Shown: positions 1 to 9,343, counted from the stretch's first letter. The stretch: 23,265 nucleotides of DNA from Stephanodiscus triporus (GCA_036939755.1 JALLAZ010000103.1:1-23265), one strand, 5' to 3'. Program-made: numbers and translations. Notes: generated by a model from the sequence alone, not told the origin.

Positions 1-42
1 GCTCGAGCAGCTACTTTAAGAGGGCAATCGGTGTAAGAAAAG

Positions 43-933
43 ATGGCAGTAAGGATGGAGAAAATCGAAGTCACAACAAATGCGGCAAGTTCGAAACCCC
101 CAACTTTCGACGGAAAGAAGGGAGACAAAGACATGATGTGGAAGATGAAATTCGAAGCAGATCAGGGAATGAAGGGATTGATCAAAGCATTATCACCTGA
201 TTTCGACAAGGAGCTTCCAGCAAAAGAAAAGTAAACGCTAGATCTCAGCATCGAAGAAGAGAAGAAGCAGAGCCAAGCGGTCGAAAAAAACAAGAAAGCC
301 ATGATGCAGCTGGCTTTAGCTTTTAACTCGGTGGCGCTTCTGAATAAGATCAACTGTGAAAATCGCAGAGACAAAGACTGGCCATCTGGGAAGGCGCACA
401 GAGTCATGTCCGCTTTGTTAAAAGAGTTCGAGCCAGAGGATACAATGGCCGAATTAGAGATGGAGGAAGCGCTACGACGAATGAAGCTTACCTCCAAGAA
501 GGACCCCCGTGACCTGTTGAACAAATTAGCATCAATCGAATGCAGATATTCGTTGGAATTGACGGATTCGAAGAAAAAGGCAGTAGTCTTACGTCTGGGA
601 GGACAAACATACTCCAGCATTATCACAACGACGACCATGATTCATCGCACGAAGAGTCAGGCTTTAACATGTGAAATGCTTCTAGAAGAGATGCATATTC
701 AATGGAGGTTGGCTGGAGGGAAGTCCAAAAACGACGATTCTGATTCCAACGAAGACGACGAAGTAGCCCTAGTCGCCACAATGAAGAAAGGGGGGAAGAA
801 AGGGGGCAAAAGGAAGCCTAATCCTGATGCAGACAAGACATGCAATCATTGCAAGAAGAAAGGGCACGTGGAAGCCAATTGCTGGAAGAAGTTTCCAGAT
901 AAAGTTCCTGAGAAAGTCAAGGCAGCCAGACAC
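43..933 (+). mobile_element. Ty1/copia-type retrotransposon gag remnant
   Basis: A gag-like polyprotein segment reads in one frame from the ATG at 43. It has a basic/acidic helical N-terminal part and an acidic linker (SNEDDE), then a Lys/Gly-rich stretch and a CCHC zinc knuckle CNHCKKKGHVEANC (C-x2-C-x4-H-x4-C) at 841-882. That order is typical of copia gag, which packages element RNA. The frame is interrupted once, by TAA at 232-234. Downstream of it the same frame stays open, with an ATG at 301. No protease, integrase, reverse transcriptase or LTR follows: the frame runs directly into ankyrin-like sequence near 934. I read it as a truncated, non-autonomous remnant. It could alternatively be a captured exon supplying the start of the downstream gene. 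The family call is confident; the exact right border is not. Confidence 0.8.
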
Positions 934-3237
934 CTCGATCCGCATTCCGTCGACGGCCTCGCCGACCTGATAGAGAGCGCCGTCGACTACGACGACCCGT
1001 CCAAGCTATGGGACCGGGTCCGACAATGGCTGCGCGCGCACGACGTCGACGAGATCGCGGCCTCCGCGGAGCGCAGGGATGAATCCGACGCCACGGTCCT
1101 GCACGCCGCCTGCAGGGAATGCGCGCCCGCGGACGTGGTAGAGGTCATACTCGTGGCCGCGACAGACATGGCGTTTTGGGCCGACAGCTTCGGATGTCTG
1201 CCGGTGCGTTTTTTTCGTTCTTGCTTTGTGTGTGCGTGTGTGCTTTTTTGCGTGTGTGTGCACGTATTGGTTCATCCTTCTTTGGTCCTTCGTCTTGTTG
1301 CATCCCTTTCGATTCGCGTCCATCGACGAACTTTCTGCCCCTTCCCCCCCCGCCCCCCGTCGCCATGCGTGCGATTTTCGTTTTCCAGAAATGTGAATTT
1401 TGCCGCATCGGATGCATCTCCGGGCAAAAAAAAACAGCTGCATTACGCGTGCGCCAACGGCGCCGGCATCGCGGTACGGAGCTGCTCCTGAATGCCTTCC
1501 CCGACGAAAGGATCCACGCCGACGAGCGCGGTCGGACGCCGCTGCACTTCGCGCTCGGCGACGTCGGGGATCCCCCGACTGCACGACTCGTCGGATTGCT
1601 CGTTGGGGAAGATACGAGCGAACGACAGTTGAGATGGCCCGACGAGAACGCCATGCTCCCAATCCACTACGCCTGCGCGTACGGGACAAGCGTCGAGGTT
1701 TTGACCGCGTTGGTCGAACCTTGGGACGAGTGTCTCAAAATGACCGATTCGACGGGAAGGACGCCCCTCCACTTCGCGATGGGCAAAAATTTGCGTTACT
1801 ATCGCCGTTGTACATTGGAGCGTTTTACTTTCTTGGGAGGGAGATGACGCATATGATATCCGTAAGGAAACAGACCACTATCGTGTCTTACCTTTTCGAT
1901 TTCGAGAACATTCGCAACCTAGTTTTCATATTCCTGACGGTGTATTACACGATACTGATGAATACGGGGTTGGGCAACGACGATCGCTTCCGCGTCGGGT
2001 GCGCGTTCACGATAGGATTTTACTATCTTCAGGTGCTGACGTACCTGAAGAGCATTTTGATCGAGTTTGCGGTCTTCGTCAGCGGTGTCGCGTACATCAG
2101 AGTTCGGAATGCCTCGGAAAAAGTGATGCGGAGGTCGTCGCATACGAAACGAATCCGCCCCCTCCCGCGGACGATATCTATTACTACGACGACGCGCTGC
2201 TTCTTAAGACACCTGAGGATTGCGAAGTTTCAATTGAATATCCATACTGCGAAGGTTGGTGGTGGGCCTTCCGGAAGACTTTCACGATGTTTCTGGGTGA
2301 ATACGACGAGACGGTCTTTCTGTGGGACTCATTGTCCCTTTTCTTGTTTTTGGCATTCTATTTCATCGGAGTGATTATCTGCATGAGCATCCTCATCGCC
2401 ATCATCATCGGTCTCCAACGTGTAGTCGCCAACGAGCGAGCGGAAATCGTGTTCTGGTCTAACCGACTAGCGTTCCTTACTATATGGACATGATAACCAA
2501 CGGACCATGGAAGAGGGTTATGGATTTTTCAAAATATGCGATGATGACGACGATGAGGAAGAGGAAACGAACCTCATCAAGAGGGATGAGGTCGACATAA
2601 GTAGGGAACGCATCCTGTGGAAGAAATTGATTGAATGCTTCGACCCGGATTTTGAGTACGGAATGGGGGCGGTGATTCACGTACCCCTGCGAATCTTCGT
2701 ATCCATGTTTCTCATCCCCTTTTTGCTACTCCTGGGAATACTGTCGACGGGGTTACTCTGGCCTCCGCAGATCAGGGAGGGATTGTTTGTTCAGAAATTA
2801 TCCGTTCCAGGAAAAACCGGCGAGGTACTTGAAATAAAGAAACGCATCAAGGAAGTGGAAAAACTGTTGAAGAATCTGGATACATTGAAAGGAGTATTTG
2901 TTCATGAGACAATGACGGATCGCAAGGATATGATAGCGCTGAAAATGCAGGTTAAAAATATCAAGACAGAGCTAAAGAACGAGGTGAAGTATATTAAGGG
3001 GGTTATGACGTCATTGTTTGAGGTGCAACAGCAGGCGATGTCGAAAGAGATGTAGAACAATGGAGAGAAGATGCCGACTCCATCGTGAATGATTCTGCGT
3101 GTGTAGGTTTTGGCGCCTTAGATGCTGAAATATTGCTTGAGAAGAATTTGGTGCCACCTGACGGGGAGAGGAGGCAGATAAAGTGGTTGCAACGTCTCGT
3201 ACGGGATTTTCAGTCACATATGCATGCCCTCGGGTGA
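934..3237 (+). pseudogene. Ankyrin-repeat ion-channel gene, frame-disrupted
   Basis: The 5' part (934-1203, then 1438 to about 1790) encodes ankyrin repeats with TPLHFA, LPLHYACANGA and LPIHYACAYG motifs. Intron 1204-1437 (GTGCG...ACAG, phase 0) joins GCLP to LHYACANGA. The 3' part has hydrophobic segments at about 1905-1965 and 2010-2095, a pore-like stretch (TFTMFLGEYDET) followed by a hydrophobic helix at 2330-2425, a conserved-looking NERAEIVFWSNRL, an acidic run, another hydrophobic helix at 2690-2760, and a charged coiled-coil-like tail ending at TGA 3235-3237. This resembles an ankyrin plus TRP/Ion_trans-type membrane channel. The reading frame must step by -1 six times, near 1473, 1785, 2118, 2474, 2525 and 3044. 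Between steps there are no stops. It is either a young pseudogene or an intact gene with consensus deletions. No Met lies between the gag knuckle and the first repeat. Confidence 0.65.
1204..1437 (+). other. Intron of the ankyrin/channel gene, GT-rich
   Basis: Donor GTGCG at 1204 and acceptor AAAACAG ending at 1437 restore the ankyrin consensus GCLP|LHYACANG in phase 0. The interior has GT/GC-rich simple sequence at about 1225-1265, C-runs at 1345-1360 and an A9 run just before the acceptor. An alternative acceptor (TTTTCCAG) ends at 1388, but using it would insert non-ankyrin residues. Confidence 0.6.
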
Positions 3238-3578
3238 GCAAGACGTCTCAAAAGCAAGCAATTCAAAAGAGAGGAAGAAGATCGCAGCTCTGACAGACAA
3301 TTGAATGCTGTCTCTTTTATATCAGTATGGAAAAAAGGGGACAAGCAGTACTGATCAACTCATCTAGTCAGAAGGAGATCAAGAATGAATGATTGAATAC
3401 AATGTAGATGCAAGACAAATTTACACTAATGAATGTAGCATAACAGCAACTTTACAATTAACCAACAAAGGGAAAACACACAGGCGTCCACTTCCGTTAT
3501 TTCGTGCGTACGCAAAAGTCGTCCTGTATCCAGCCTGGCCCCCAGTTCGAATCAGGAATGAAGGATGGTGTCGAGACT
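3238..3578. other. Intergenic, no gene seen
   Basis: This stretch lies between the stop of the channel gene and the 3' end of the ketopantoate-reductase-like gene, so the two genes converge here. A 67-codon open frame at 3389-3592 has no recognisable composition or motif and overlaps the reductase tail antisense. I see no RNA gene or repeat. Confidence 0.5.
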
Positions 3579-4607
3579 CTAAAACAAGGTAACATTGCAA
3601 CTAGTCGTGAGCAGTAGTTGTAGTGGCCAGACGTCTCTGGTGTTCATGGATTTGCAGCCGGGCATACGCCAACGACAAGAGGGGAGTGGAAAGTGGTGTT
3701 GTTGGGCTCGTTGAATCATGTCTCCCAGAATGTGGTCCGCCTCGGTGGGGTTGCCCTGTTGCATATCACGTGCCATGGAGGATCTGACGATTGACTGACG
3801 ATCCCCCAGAAAGCGCTGAAAAAGTTCGATTGGTATCTTGTCTCCCAGCTCTTTAACTGCCACCTGGTGACATTCGTCAAAGACTCCCTTGATGTAGGAT
3901 TCTCCGGCATCAGTTGCCGTGAGAATTTCCCCAATGGTGGCATCGAAAATACAGGTCGCGGCACCCAAGGTCGCCAAATTGGCCCACTTTTCCCACATTT
4001 TTTGCAGGATAGTGTCGCTCTTAATCGCGTTGATGCCCGCGGCCCGGAGTAGATCGACAAATACCTCCATTTTGCATGTGTCGGTTGGGATGTTGGGCAA
4101 AGCTCCCACGGTGATGAACTGGGTCTCGGTCATTTTCTTAATGGTGCCATCAGAAGTTAACGTGGCGACGAGCCCACAGGTTCCTCCCCATAAATCTCTG
4201 GAGTTTGGATATCGTTCCCTGAGGATACCCAGATGGGCCATGCCGTTCAAGAGAGGCAGGATCGCGGCGGTAGGGTTGGAATCCACTATCGGGTCGATGG
4301 CCTGGAGGGCCCCAGTCAGGCCGTAAGATTTGCAGGCCAGCACAATCAGATCGAACCGTTCGCCCCGTTGGGGAGGCCCGACGAGGGTCTGGACTCCGTC
4401 AATCACATTAACCAGACCTCGATCGTTGATCCGCAACCCGCGGTCCTCGATCTGCTGTTTTCGTCCCGGCCTGACAAAAAATGTCACGTCCGCACCCGAT
4501 CGGGCCAAGAGACCGCCAAAGTATCCACCGACCGCACCTGCTCCTAAGATCAGGATCTTCATCGGAACGGGGTTCAAATGGAGCAAGCCAACGCCGCCGG
4601 ATGCCAT
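3579..4607 (-). CDS. Ketopantoate reductase (ApbA/PanE-like), likely frameshifted C-terminus
   Basis: Ketopantoate reductases reduce 2-dehydropantoate to pantoate with NADPH in pantothenate/CoA synthesis; relatives act on other 2-oxo acids. The protein opens with a Rossmann nucleotide-binding motif, MKILILGAGAVGGYFG. ACKSYG and LLNGM follow. Next is KMWEKWANLATLGA, which fits the catalytic Lys plus nearby Asn of the C-terminal helical domain. PTEADHILGDMI carries the conserved Glu region. ATG 4607 adds about 15 residues before the usual start at ATG 4562. The gene has no intron. After QHH the frame encodes an atypical Cys/Trp-rich tail to 3579. One extra base in the G4 run at 3681-3684 would instead give a family-like helix (LSLAYARLQIHEHQ) and a stop at 3601-3603, about 335 residues in all. 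The family is clear, but the substrate is not provable. Confidence 0.85.
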   Translation of the reverse strand: MASGGVGLLHLNPVPMKILILGAGAVGGYFGGLLARSGADVTFFVRPGRKQQIEDRGLRINDRGLVNVIDGVQTLVGPPQRGERFDLIVLACKSYGLTGALQAIDPIVDSNPTAAILPLLNGMAHLGILRERYPNSRDLWGGTCGLVATLTSDGTIKKMTETQFITVGALPNIPTDTCKMEVFVDLLRAAGINAIKSDTILQKMWEKWANLATLGAATCIFDATIGEILTATDAGESYIKGVFDECHQVAVKELGDKIPIELFQRFLGDRQSIVRSSMARDMQQGNPTEADHILGDMIQRAQQHHFPLPSCRWRMPGCKSMNTRDVWPLQLLLTTSCNVTLF

Positions 4608-4824
4608 GGTCGACACAAACTAGTCAAAAACTCGAAACGAAAACACCTCATGCGAACCCACAAGGCTCACAAAAACACTACCTCACAAGCCAAAAAGAGA
4701 ATATTGTAAGATATTCCGAATGGCGCTCTAGCTGCGCGGCAAACTTATTTGTTTAGCTAGCAAAAAAGTTTCTCCGACTTGTACGAGGCAAATGTTTTGA
4801 CACAGACGCCGTTTTGGTTCTGGG

Positions 4825-5241
4825 ATGTCATCCATACTTCAATGGAGAAAGCTCTGCACGAAAAGTGGATCGGATAAGGGTATACCTAGGGCGACATCAT
4901 CTCGAAAGGACGAAGGATTGAACGAGAGCACAACAGCTGAGCAAGGCCTCGTTCTCCATGGAAAAGTAAAAAAGTCTAAGAAAGATTGCAGCCCTGAGAA
5001 ACGGACACGACTAAAACAGCGGAATAATGAAAAAGACATGCACAATGTGGCCAGATCAAGTAACGATAAGACACATATCGTTCGGTGCAAAAAGGCTCAA
5101 TACACACATTTAATCTCATGTCAAAAGGTGATGCCTAAAGATGAGGGCAATTGCCCCATCGTGTACCATTCAGCGAAGAAAAACGGCAGGAAAGAATTAG
5201 CGGCGCTCTGGCTTGCACCATTTAGGGTTGATGACGATTGA
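4825..5241 (+). CDS. Hypothetical Lys-rich protein, doubtful
   Basis: A 138-codon frame starts at ATG 4825 and ends with TGA at 5239-5241. The product is highly basic (many Lys, Arg, Ser and Asn), has six scattered Cys, and shows no signal peptide, membrane segment or motif that I recognise. The only supporting context is AATAAA at 5384-5389, a possible poly(A) signal about 140 bases after the stop, and a gene-free space of about 830 bases on either side of it. The local sequence is A-rich, which favours Lys codons by chance. It may be a small lineage-specific gene, a UTR ORF or noise. I assign no function. Confidence 0.25.
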   Translation: MSSILQWRKLCTKSGSDKGIPRATSSRKDEGLNESTTAEQGLVLHGKVKKSKKDCSPEKRTRLKQRNNEKDMHNVARSSNDKTHIVRCKKAQYTHLISCQKVMPKDEGNCPIVYHSAKKNGRKELAALWLAPFRVDDD

Positions 5242-5273
5242 AGACAGAGTTGAGTGAGAAAGTTTGAGTGAAG

Positions 5274-5331
5274 ATACTTCTGCATTGCCTAATTTCGAAG
5301 TTATACTTCTGCATTACCTATTGTCAAAGTT
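5274..5331. repeat. Imperfect 29-bp tandem duplication
   Basis: Two adjacent 29-base units, 5274-5302 and 5303-5331, both begin ATACTTCTGCATT and both end AAGTT or close to it. By eye they differ at four positions. They lie in AT-rich intergenic sequence 3' of the HMG gene. Only two copies are present, so this is a minor local duplication rather than a satellite. Confidence 0.75.
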
Positions 5332-5439
5332 ACTATTGGTCTTTAACGTCCCTATTTCCAGGTGAGAAGAAGATAAGAAGATGAATAAATCAACTCCAAA
5401 TAAATTACCCCAATAATCCACAAGACCAACTCACATTGA

Positions 5440-7513
5440 TCATAAGTTCTGTTGCGACTTATCACCAGCGACTGGTGCTAACGATTTCTTATACTGCTTC
5501 ATAGCTTCTGCTGCTTCATTTTGGTAATGCTTCAACTCATCTTGGCCTAGACTTTTATAGGCCTCTGTTAGTTTTTTTTGCTAAGGGCAAGAAAGAGAGA
5601 AAGTCAGATTAAGATGTATCAAATCATGTAGAAAAGTAACAAAGATTTGCGCTCACCAGCTCTGCTGGCTTCAAAGTGGGATGTTCAGAAAAAAGTTTTG
5701 GGCGAGCGTTCATGCAGTACCTTACGTAGGCACTTGGGGGCCTTTTTGGTTGAGTGGCATCGGTGCGCTTCTTTTTTCTCGGTTCTCCACCCTCCTCAGA
5801 TGTTTTTGATGCGACATCTTCTTTTCCCGACGACGAATCTCGGGATGTTTTTTTGGCAGCATTCGTCTGTCGTTGCCTCTTTGTTTGAGCTGCCTTCGTC
5901 GTACTGTTCACGCTATTGTCGAACGTACCATCCATGGCCACTGCTTTTGTATTCCCTTTTTCTTTCTGCCTAAACAAATCCATGGCCTCCTTCTCGTCGC
6001 CATTAGCCTCTTTCAAATATTGTATGAAACGCCGTACATCGGGTTTCGTTCGAAAGGAATAATCCAGCTGAGGCGAATAATACCGAAAGTCCATACGGGC
6101 GCTGCCGATACGATGGCTGCGACGCATAGTCCATCCAGGCGGGAATCCATGTACTGGCTCTGCGGAGATGGGTTTATTGGTTTCATCAGTTGAACTGACA
6201 GGCATCTCTTCGTTCCCTTGATTTTTCTTACCATCAGTAGTATATTCCGCGGGTTTATTGGAATTTTCTTTTTTGTCAAGCGACAATTCAATGTTGGCAG
6301 CCGCTTCTATGGTCGTCTCAGACGAAGGCTCTATATCTGATTGTGATCCAGTCAGCTTTATCGCCTTGCGACCGTCATTTTTGCCCGAGGGATCATCTGC
6401 ACAACCAGAATTGTTTAATGAAGCAGTTTTTGTGTATGATTTGTCTGCGGCGTCCGTAGCCACACCACCAAAATCAGAAGGAGATTCTTCGAGGGGTATT
6501 GCACTCGCAGCAGATAATAACGTGTTCGTTGTAGGTGATGTTTTCGTCATTTGGAATGGGATTGAATTGTCTCTAGATATCCGTTGTTCGTCAATTTTAG
6601 ATTCCGCAACATCATCCTGCCCAACTTCTCCAACCATTCTTACACTGACTTGGTTTGATGATACTTCATCCGTGTTCTTAGCAGCTACGTTGGTTCTTTT
6701 CTTCATCTTTTGCGCATTATTCTTGTCGTCATTTGCGGCTGTGCGATTCCCTTTCACGTCTTCGATGAGGCATATGTCCTTCTCCACACCTTTGTCTACC
6801 CACGTTTGGGAGCAATTTAACCCATGTACTTCATCCATATTTCGGCTTGTTAGTGCTGTTTTTTGCATCATCATATCATGATCAACCCCTGCCATACATG
6901 TATTTATACATGTTCGTGGAAGCGAGCAGTCATACAACTCATCACTAACTTCCTCGAATAATTCGTAACCGTCAGTGCATCCAGGAAATCGCACGTGTTC
7001 ATTGCAGAACAAAATACGAGTTAATTCCCTCGTAATAGGAAAAGGACACGCCCCATTCTTGCCGTCCACGCCAATTTTTTCACAGTGCAAACTGACAAAT
7101 GTCGTCCTCTCACACCCCTCTGCGCCGAGGGATGCAATTATTGTTTCGTGTGGTTCGAATTTAGGCGTGGTTTCACTCTGGCGCAACGAAACGTTGACGT
7201 CGATGAAAGCCTCCAACACGGGAACTCTACCACGGACGACGTCGTGATCTCTTGCTTGTTGCGACCACGTCGGTTTGATTATCGTGCCATGTCCCATATC
7301 ATAACGCAACCTGTACGCGACCAGCCGTTTTTCCGGATGGATGTGAACCAACAGGGGGAGGAGGCGCCGATGGGACAGCAGGTAGTCCTTTTCGACCGTT
7401 CGCTGGCAAAGTTGGCTCCATGTTTCGTCGATGTCATCAACGAGAGTGACGATGTTACCCACGACGTCGCTTTGGATGACAACTTTGCATGACCGTGGCG
7501 GAGGAAATGTCAT
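5440..7513 (-). CDS. HMG-box protein with MBD-like segment
   Basis: Likely a nuclear DNA-binding or chromatin protein of 665 residues. Exon 1 is 7513-5657 (619 codons); intron 5656-5581 (76 bp, GTGAGC...CCCTTAG, phase 0); exon 2 is 5580-5440. The splice completes a C-terminal HMG box at about residues 590-655. It starts PKRPPSAYVRYC and continues after the junction with KKLTEAYKSLGQDELKHYQ, ending in a basic tail. At about 457-500, FPPGWTMRRS...RYYSP...FRTKPDVRRF resembles an MBD/TAM-type fold, with the GW..., YYSP and FR(T/S)K..V elements. Residues about 505-585 are basic and low in complexity (KKTSRDSSS, RKKKR), a likely NLS. Residues about 240-455 look disordered (Ser/Thr/Asp/Asn). I do not recognise the N-terminal 230 residues. 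Divergent from the AKR-like gene with a 280-bp shared upstream region. Confidence 0.85.
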
Positions 7514-7793
7514 GTTGGCCTATGATGGACGACAGGATATTGATATTTAGTTGTATCCCAAACCTCGACGATTCGCGGAAGACGTTACGTCTCTATCAGC
7601 GCAACCGTCATCTCGATTTGTCTTGTGCCACTTCAAATTATAATACGGGTGGAGCAATAATTTACGGCACGCATGTTAGTATGAGTTCCTACATAGAAAT
7701 GAAATCTATTCCTCAATCCGCCGGAGCACCTCCGTGCTAACCACGCTAACAACATGGAGGTAGTTGGAGGAGCGAAGAAGGGAGGAGGCGGAG
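7514..7793. promoter_or_regulatory. Divergent intergenic region, HMG gene / AKR-like gene
   Basis: The 280 bp between the two start codons must hold both promoters. ORFs crossing it are unconvincing. I see no clear TATA box. The AKR-proximal end is GA-rich. Confidence 0.4.
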
Positions 7794-9044
7794 ATGAGAA
7801 GGCAAAGGGCCGCCGTTGTCATGAATAATGATGAAGAGAAAAATGCTCTCATGCCACGGGTGACCGCGGCGTCACGCTCCCCCAAAGATAAACACATTCT
7901 TGCGGGGCGATCGAAGATGTCACCTTGTCGCCGCCACAACATAGTACGACTTGTCATCCCGCTCGCTCTTGTATTTATCCTCCGCTCGAACAATGTGAAT
8001 AAATTGAGCGATCTTATGACGCCAGATGTAATAATAGGCACATCAACGACGAAGCATCGAGCACTAATGGGAAGAATCGTATATGGAGCTAAAGGCAAAG
8101 GTGAAGATACTGCCAAGTTAGTGTCGCAGGCAATACAATCAGGCTTCAGGCACATTGCGACGGTGAGAATCATCCGAACAACGAACGCAACCACTTCTTT
8201 GAGATTCGCACAGTGCTCAAATAATCTATCGCCGCAATTTGATTGCCCTGTTTGAAAAAAGGGCGGTTTTCACAGCGAATACAACGAGAGCGGAGTAGGC
8301 GTGGGTTGGAAAGAGAGCGGTATTCCGCGGCAGGAGTTGTACCTCCAGACTCTCTTCGTGGCGAGGTCGGTCAATGGTTATGGAACTCAAAATTGCAACC
8401 TCAACGAGGGCGATCGACATAACGAATGTCCACCCCTATCGAATGCGACTATCGAAGATCAAGTTCATGCATCCGTGAAATCCAGCCTACGCAATTTGCA
8501 GACAGATTATATCGATGCAGTACTCGTGCACAATTTTCGCGCCAAATTGCAACCGTACGATGAAACCGTGCAGGTATGGAAAGTATTGGAAGATTACGTC
8601 GATCGCGGGATCATAAGTCATTTGGGTATTGTCAGTTGCCACGACAAGGACTATCTGACAAAGTTAAATGACGAAACGAGGATCAAACCATCCATCATAC
8701 AGAATCGCTTTCATTCCAACCGCGGGTACGACATCGAACTGCGATCGTCATTCAAGGAGTGGGGTATGGCGAATCAGTTGTTTTGGATATTGACCGGCAG
8801 TGCCGGCGGCAGAGTTAGTAATAATGGTGTTGTAAAAGGCATTGCAGAGAAAATGGGCGGAGTGTCGCCCCAGATACTTTTGTATTCTCTCACAATGGAA
8901 TTGGGAGGGTCGCCATTGATTGGAACGACGAACATTAGTCATATGCGTGAGGACGTGGATGCACTGATAAGGCGTCCGATGAAATGGGAGAAGTCAGACT
9001 TGGTGGCAATGGCAGCGCAAATCAGCAAAGACTTGATGAAGTGA
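7794..9044 (+). CDS. Aldo/keto reductase-like protein, membrane-anchored, possibly inactive
   Basis: Exon 1 is 7794-8162 (123 codons) and exon 2 is 8262-9044 (260 codons plus stop). Intron 8163-8261 (GTGAG...AAAAAAG, phase 0) joins SGFRHIAT to GGFHSEYNESGVG; a stop at 8253-8255 shows the intron must be removed. The fold is recognisable as AKR: GFRHI(D)T, LYLQT, TIEDQVHASVKSSLRNLQTDYIDAVLVH, VDRGIISHLGIVS, IIQNRFHSNRGYD, SPLIGTTNISHMRED. AKRs normally use Asp, Tyr, Lys and His for NADPH-dependent carbonyl reduction. Here Tyr130 and His213 are present, but Ala122 and Leu154 stand where Asp and Lys are expected. A hydrophobic segment at about residues 50-63 (VRLVIPLALVFIL) suggests an N-terminal anchor or signal-anchor. 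ATG 7794 is the first in frame. ATG 7821 is an alternative start. Confidence 0.8.
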
Positions 9045-9343
9045 AAATCGGTTCAGTGTTGTTTGCTTGTTCCCTCGTGAATAGTCAGGAATTATGTGCA
9101 AATAGTATGAACTTTAACAGAACAACGACTGCTTCATTGGCCCGGCGATCTAAGATGATCTCGTCATAATTATTTCTCTCCAACTAAGAAATCTCTGCCG
9201 CATCTACGTGGGAATAGTACGATGCAATCTTTTTTCCCGCCGCTGCGATGCGAGCTGCTGCCGCGATGTTTTGTGGTCGAACTTATCACGCCCAGGAGTC
9301 GTACGATAGTTTCAGTTAGAGGTGAAGTAGGTCTGAAGCTGCG
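9045..9343. promoter_or_regulatory. Intergenic, AKR-like gene to Xi-class GST
   Basis: These 299 bp hold the 3' end of the AKR-like transcript and the promoter of the glutathione transferase, both on the plus strand. I see no RNA gene, repeat or recognisable control site. Confidence 0.4.

Larger units (their letters stand above)
4608..5439. other. Intergenic region with a doubtful ORF and a short tandem repeat
   Basis: This is the space between the start of the ketopantoate-reductase-like gene (minus strand) and the 3' end of the HMG gene (minus strand). It should hold the reductase promoter at about 4608-4800. Apart from the Lys-rich ORF at 4825-5241 and the 29-base duplication at 5274-5331, I see no feature. 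CAGGTGAG at about 5359-5366 looks like a splice signal, but no exon pairs with it convincingly. Confidence 0.5.

Noticed and set aside
1006..1689. Minus-strand Arg-rich ORF of 227 codons
   Set aside because: It is a shadow of the ankyrin exons on the plus strand; it crosses the intron and has no motif.
1438..3237. Programmed ribosomal frameshifting as an explanation of the six frame steps
   Set aside because: The sites share no common slippery heptamer or downstream structure that I can see, and six obligatory shifts in one gene would be far outside known cases.
3520..3570. GTTCGAATC, resembling a tRNA B box
   Set aside because: Flanking bases do not form a T-stem, and no A box or acceptor stem can be paired around it.
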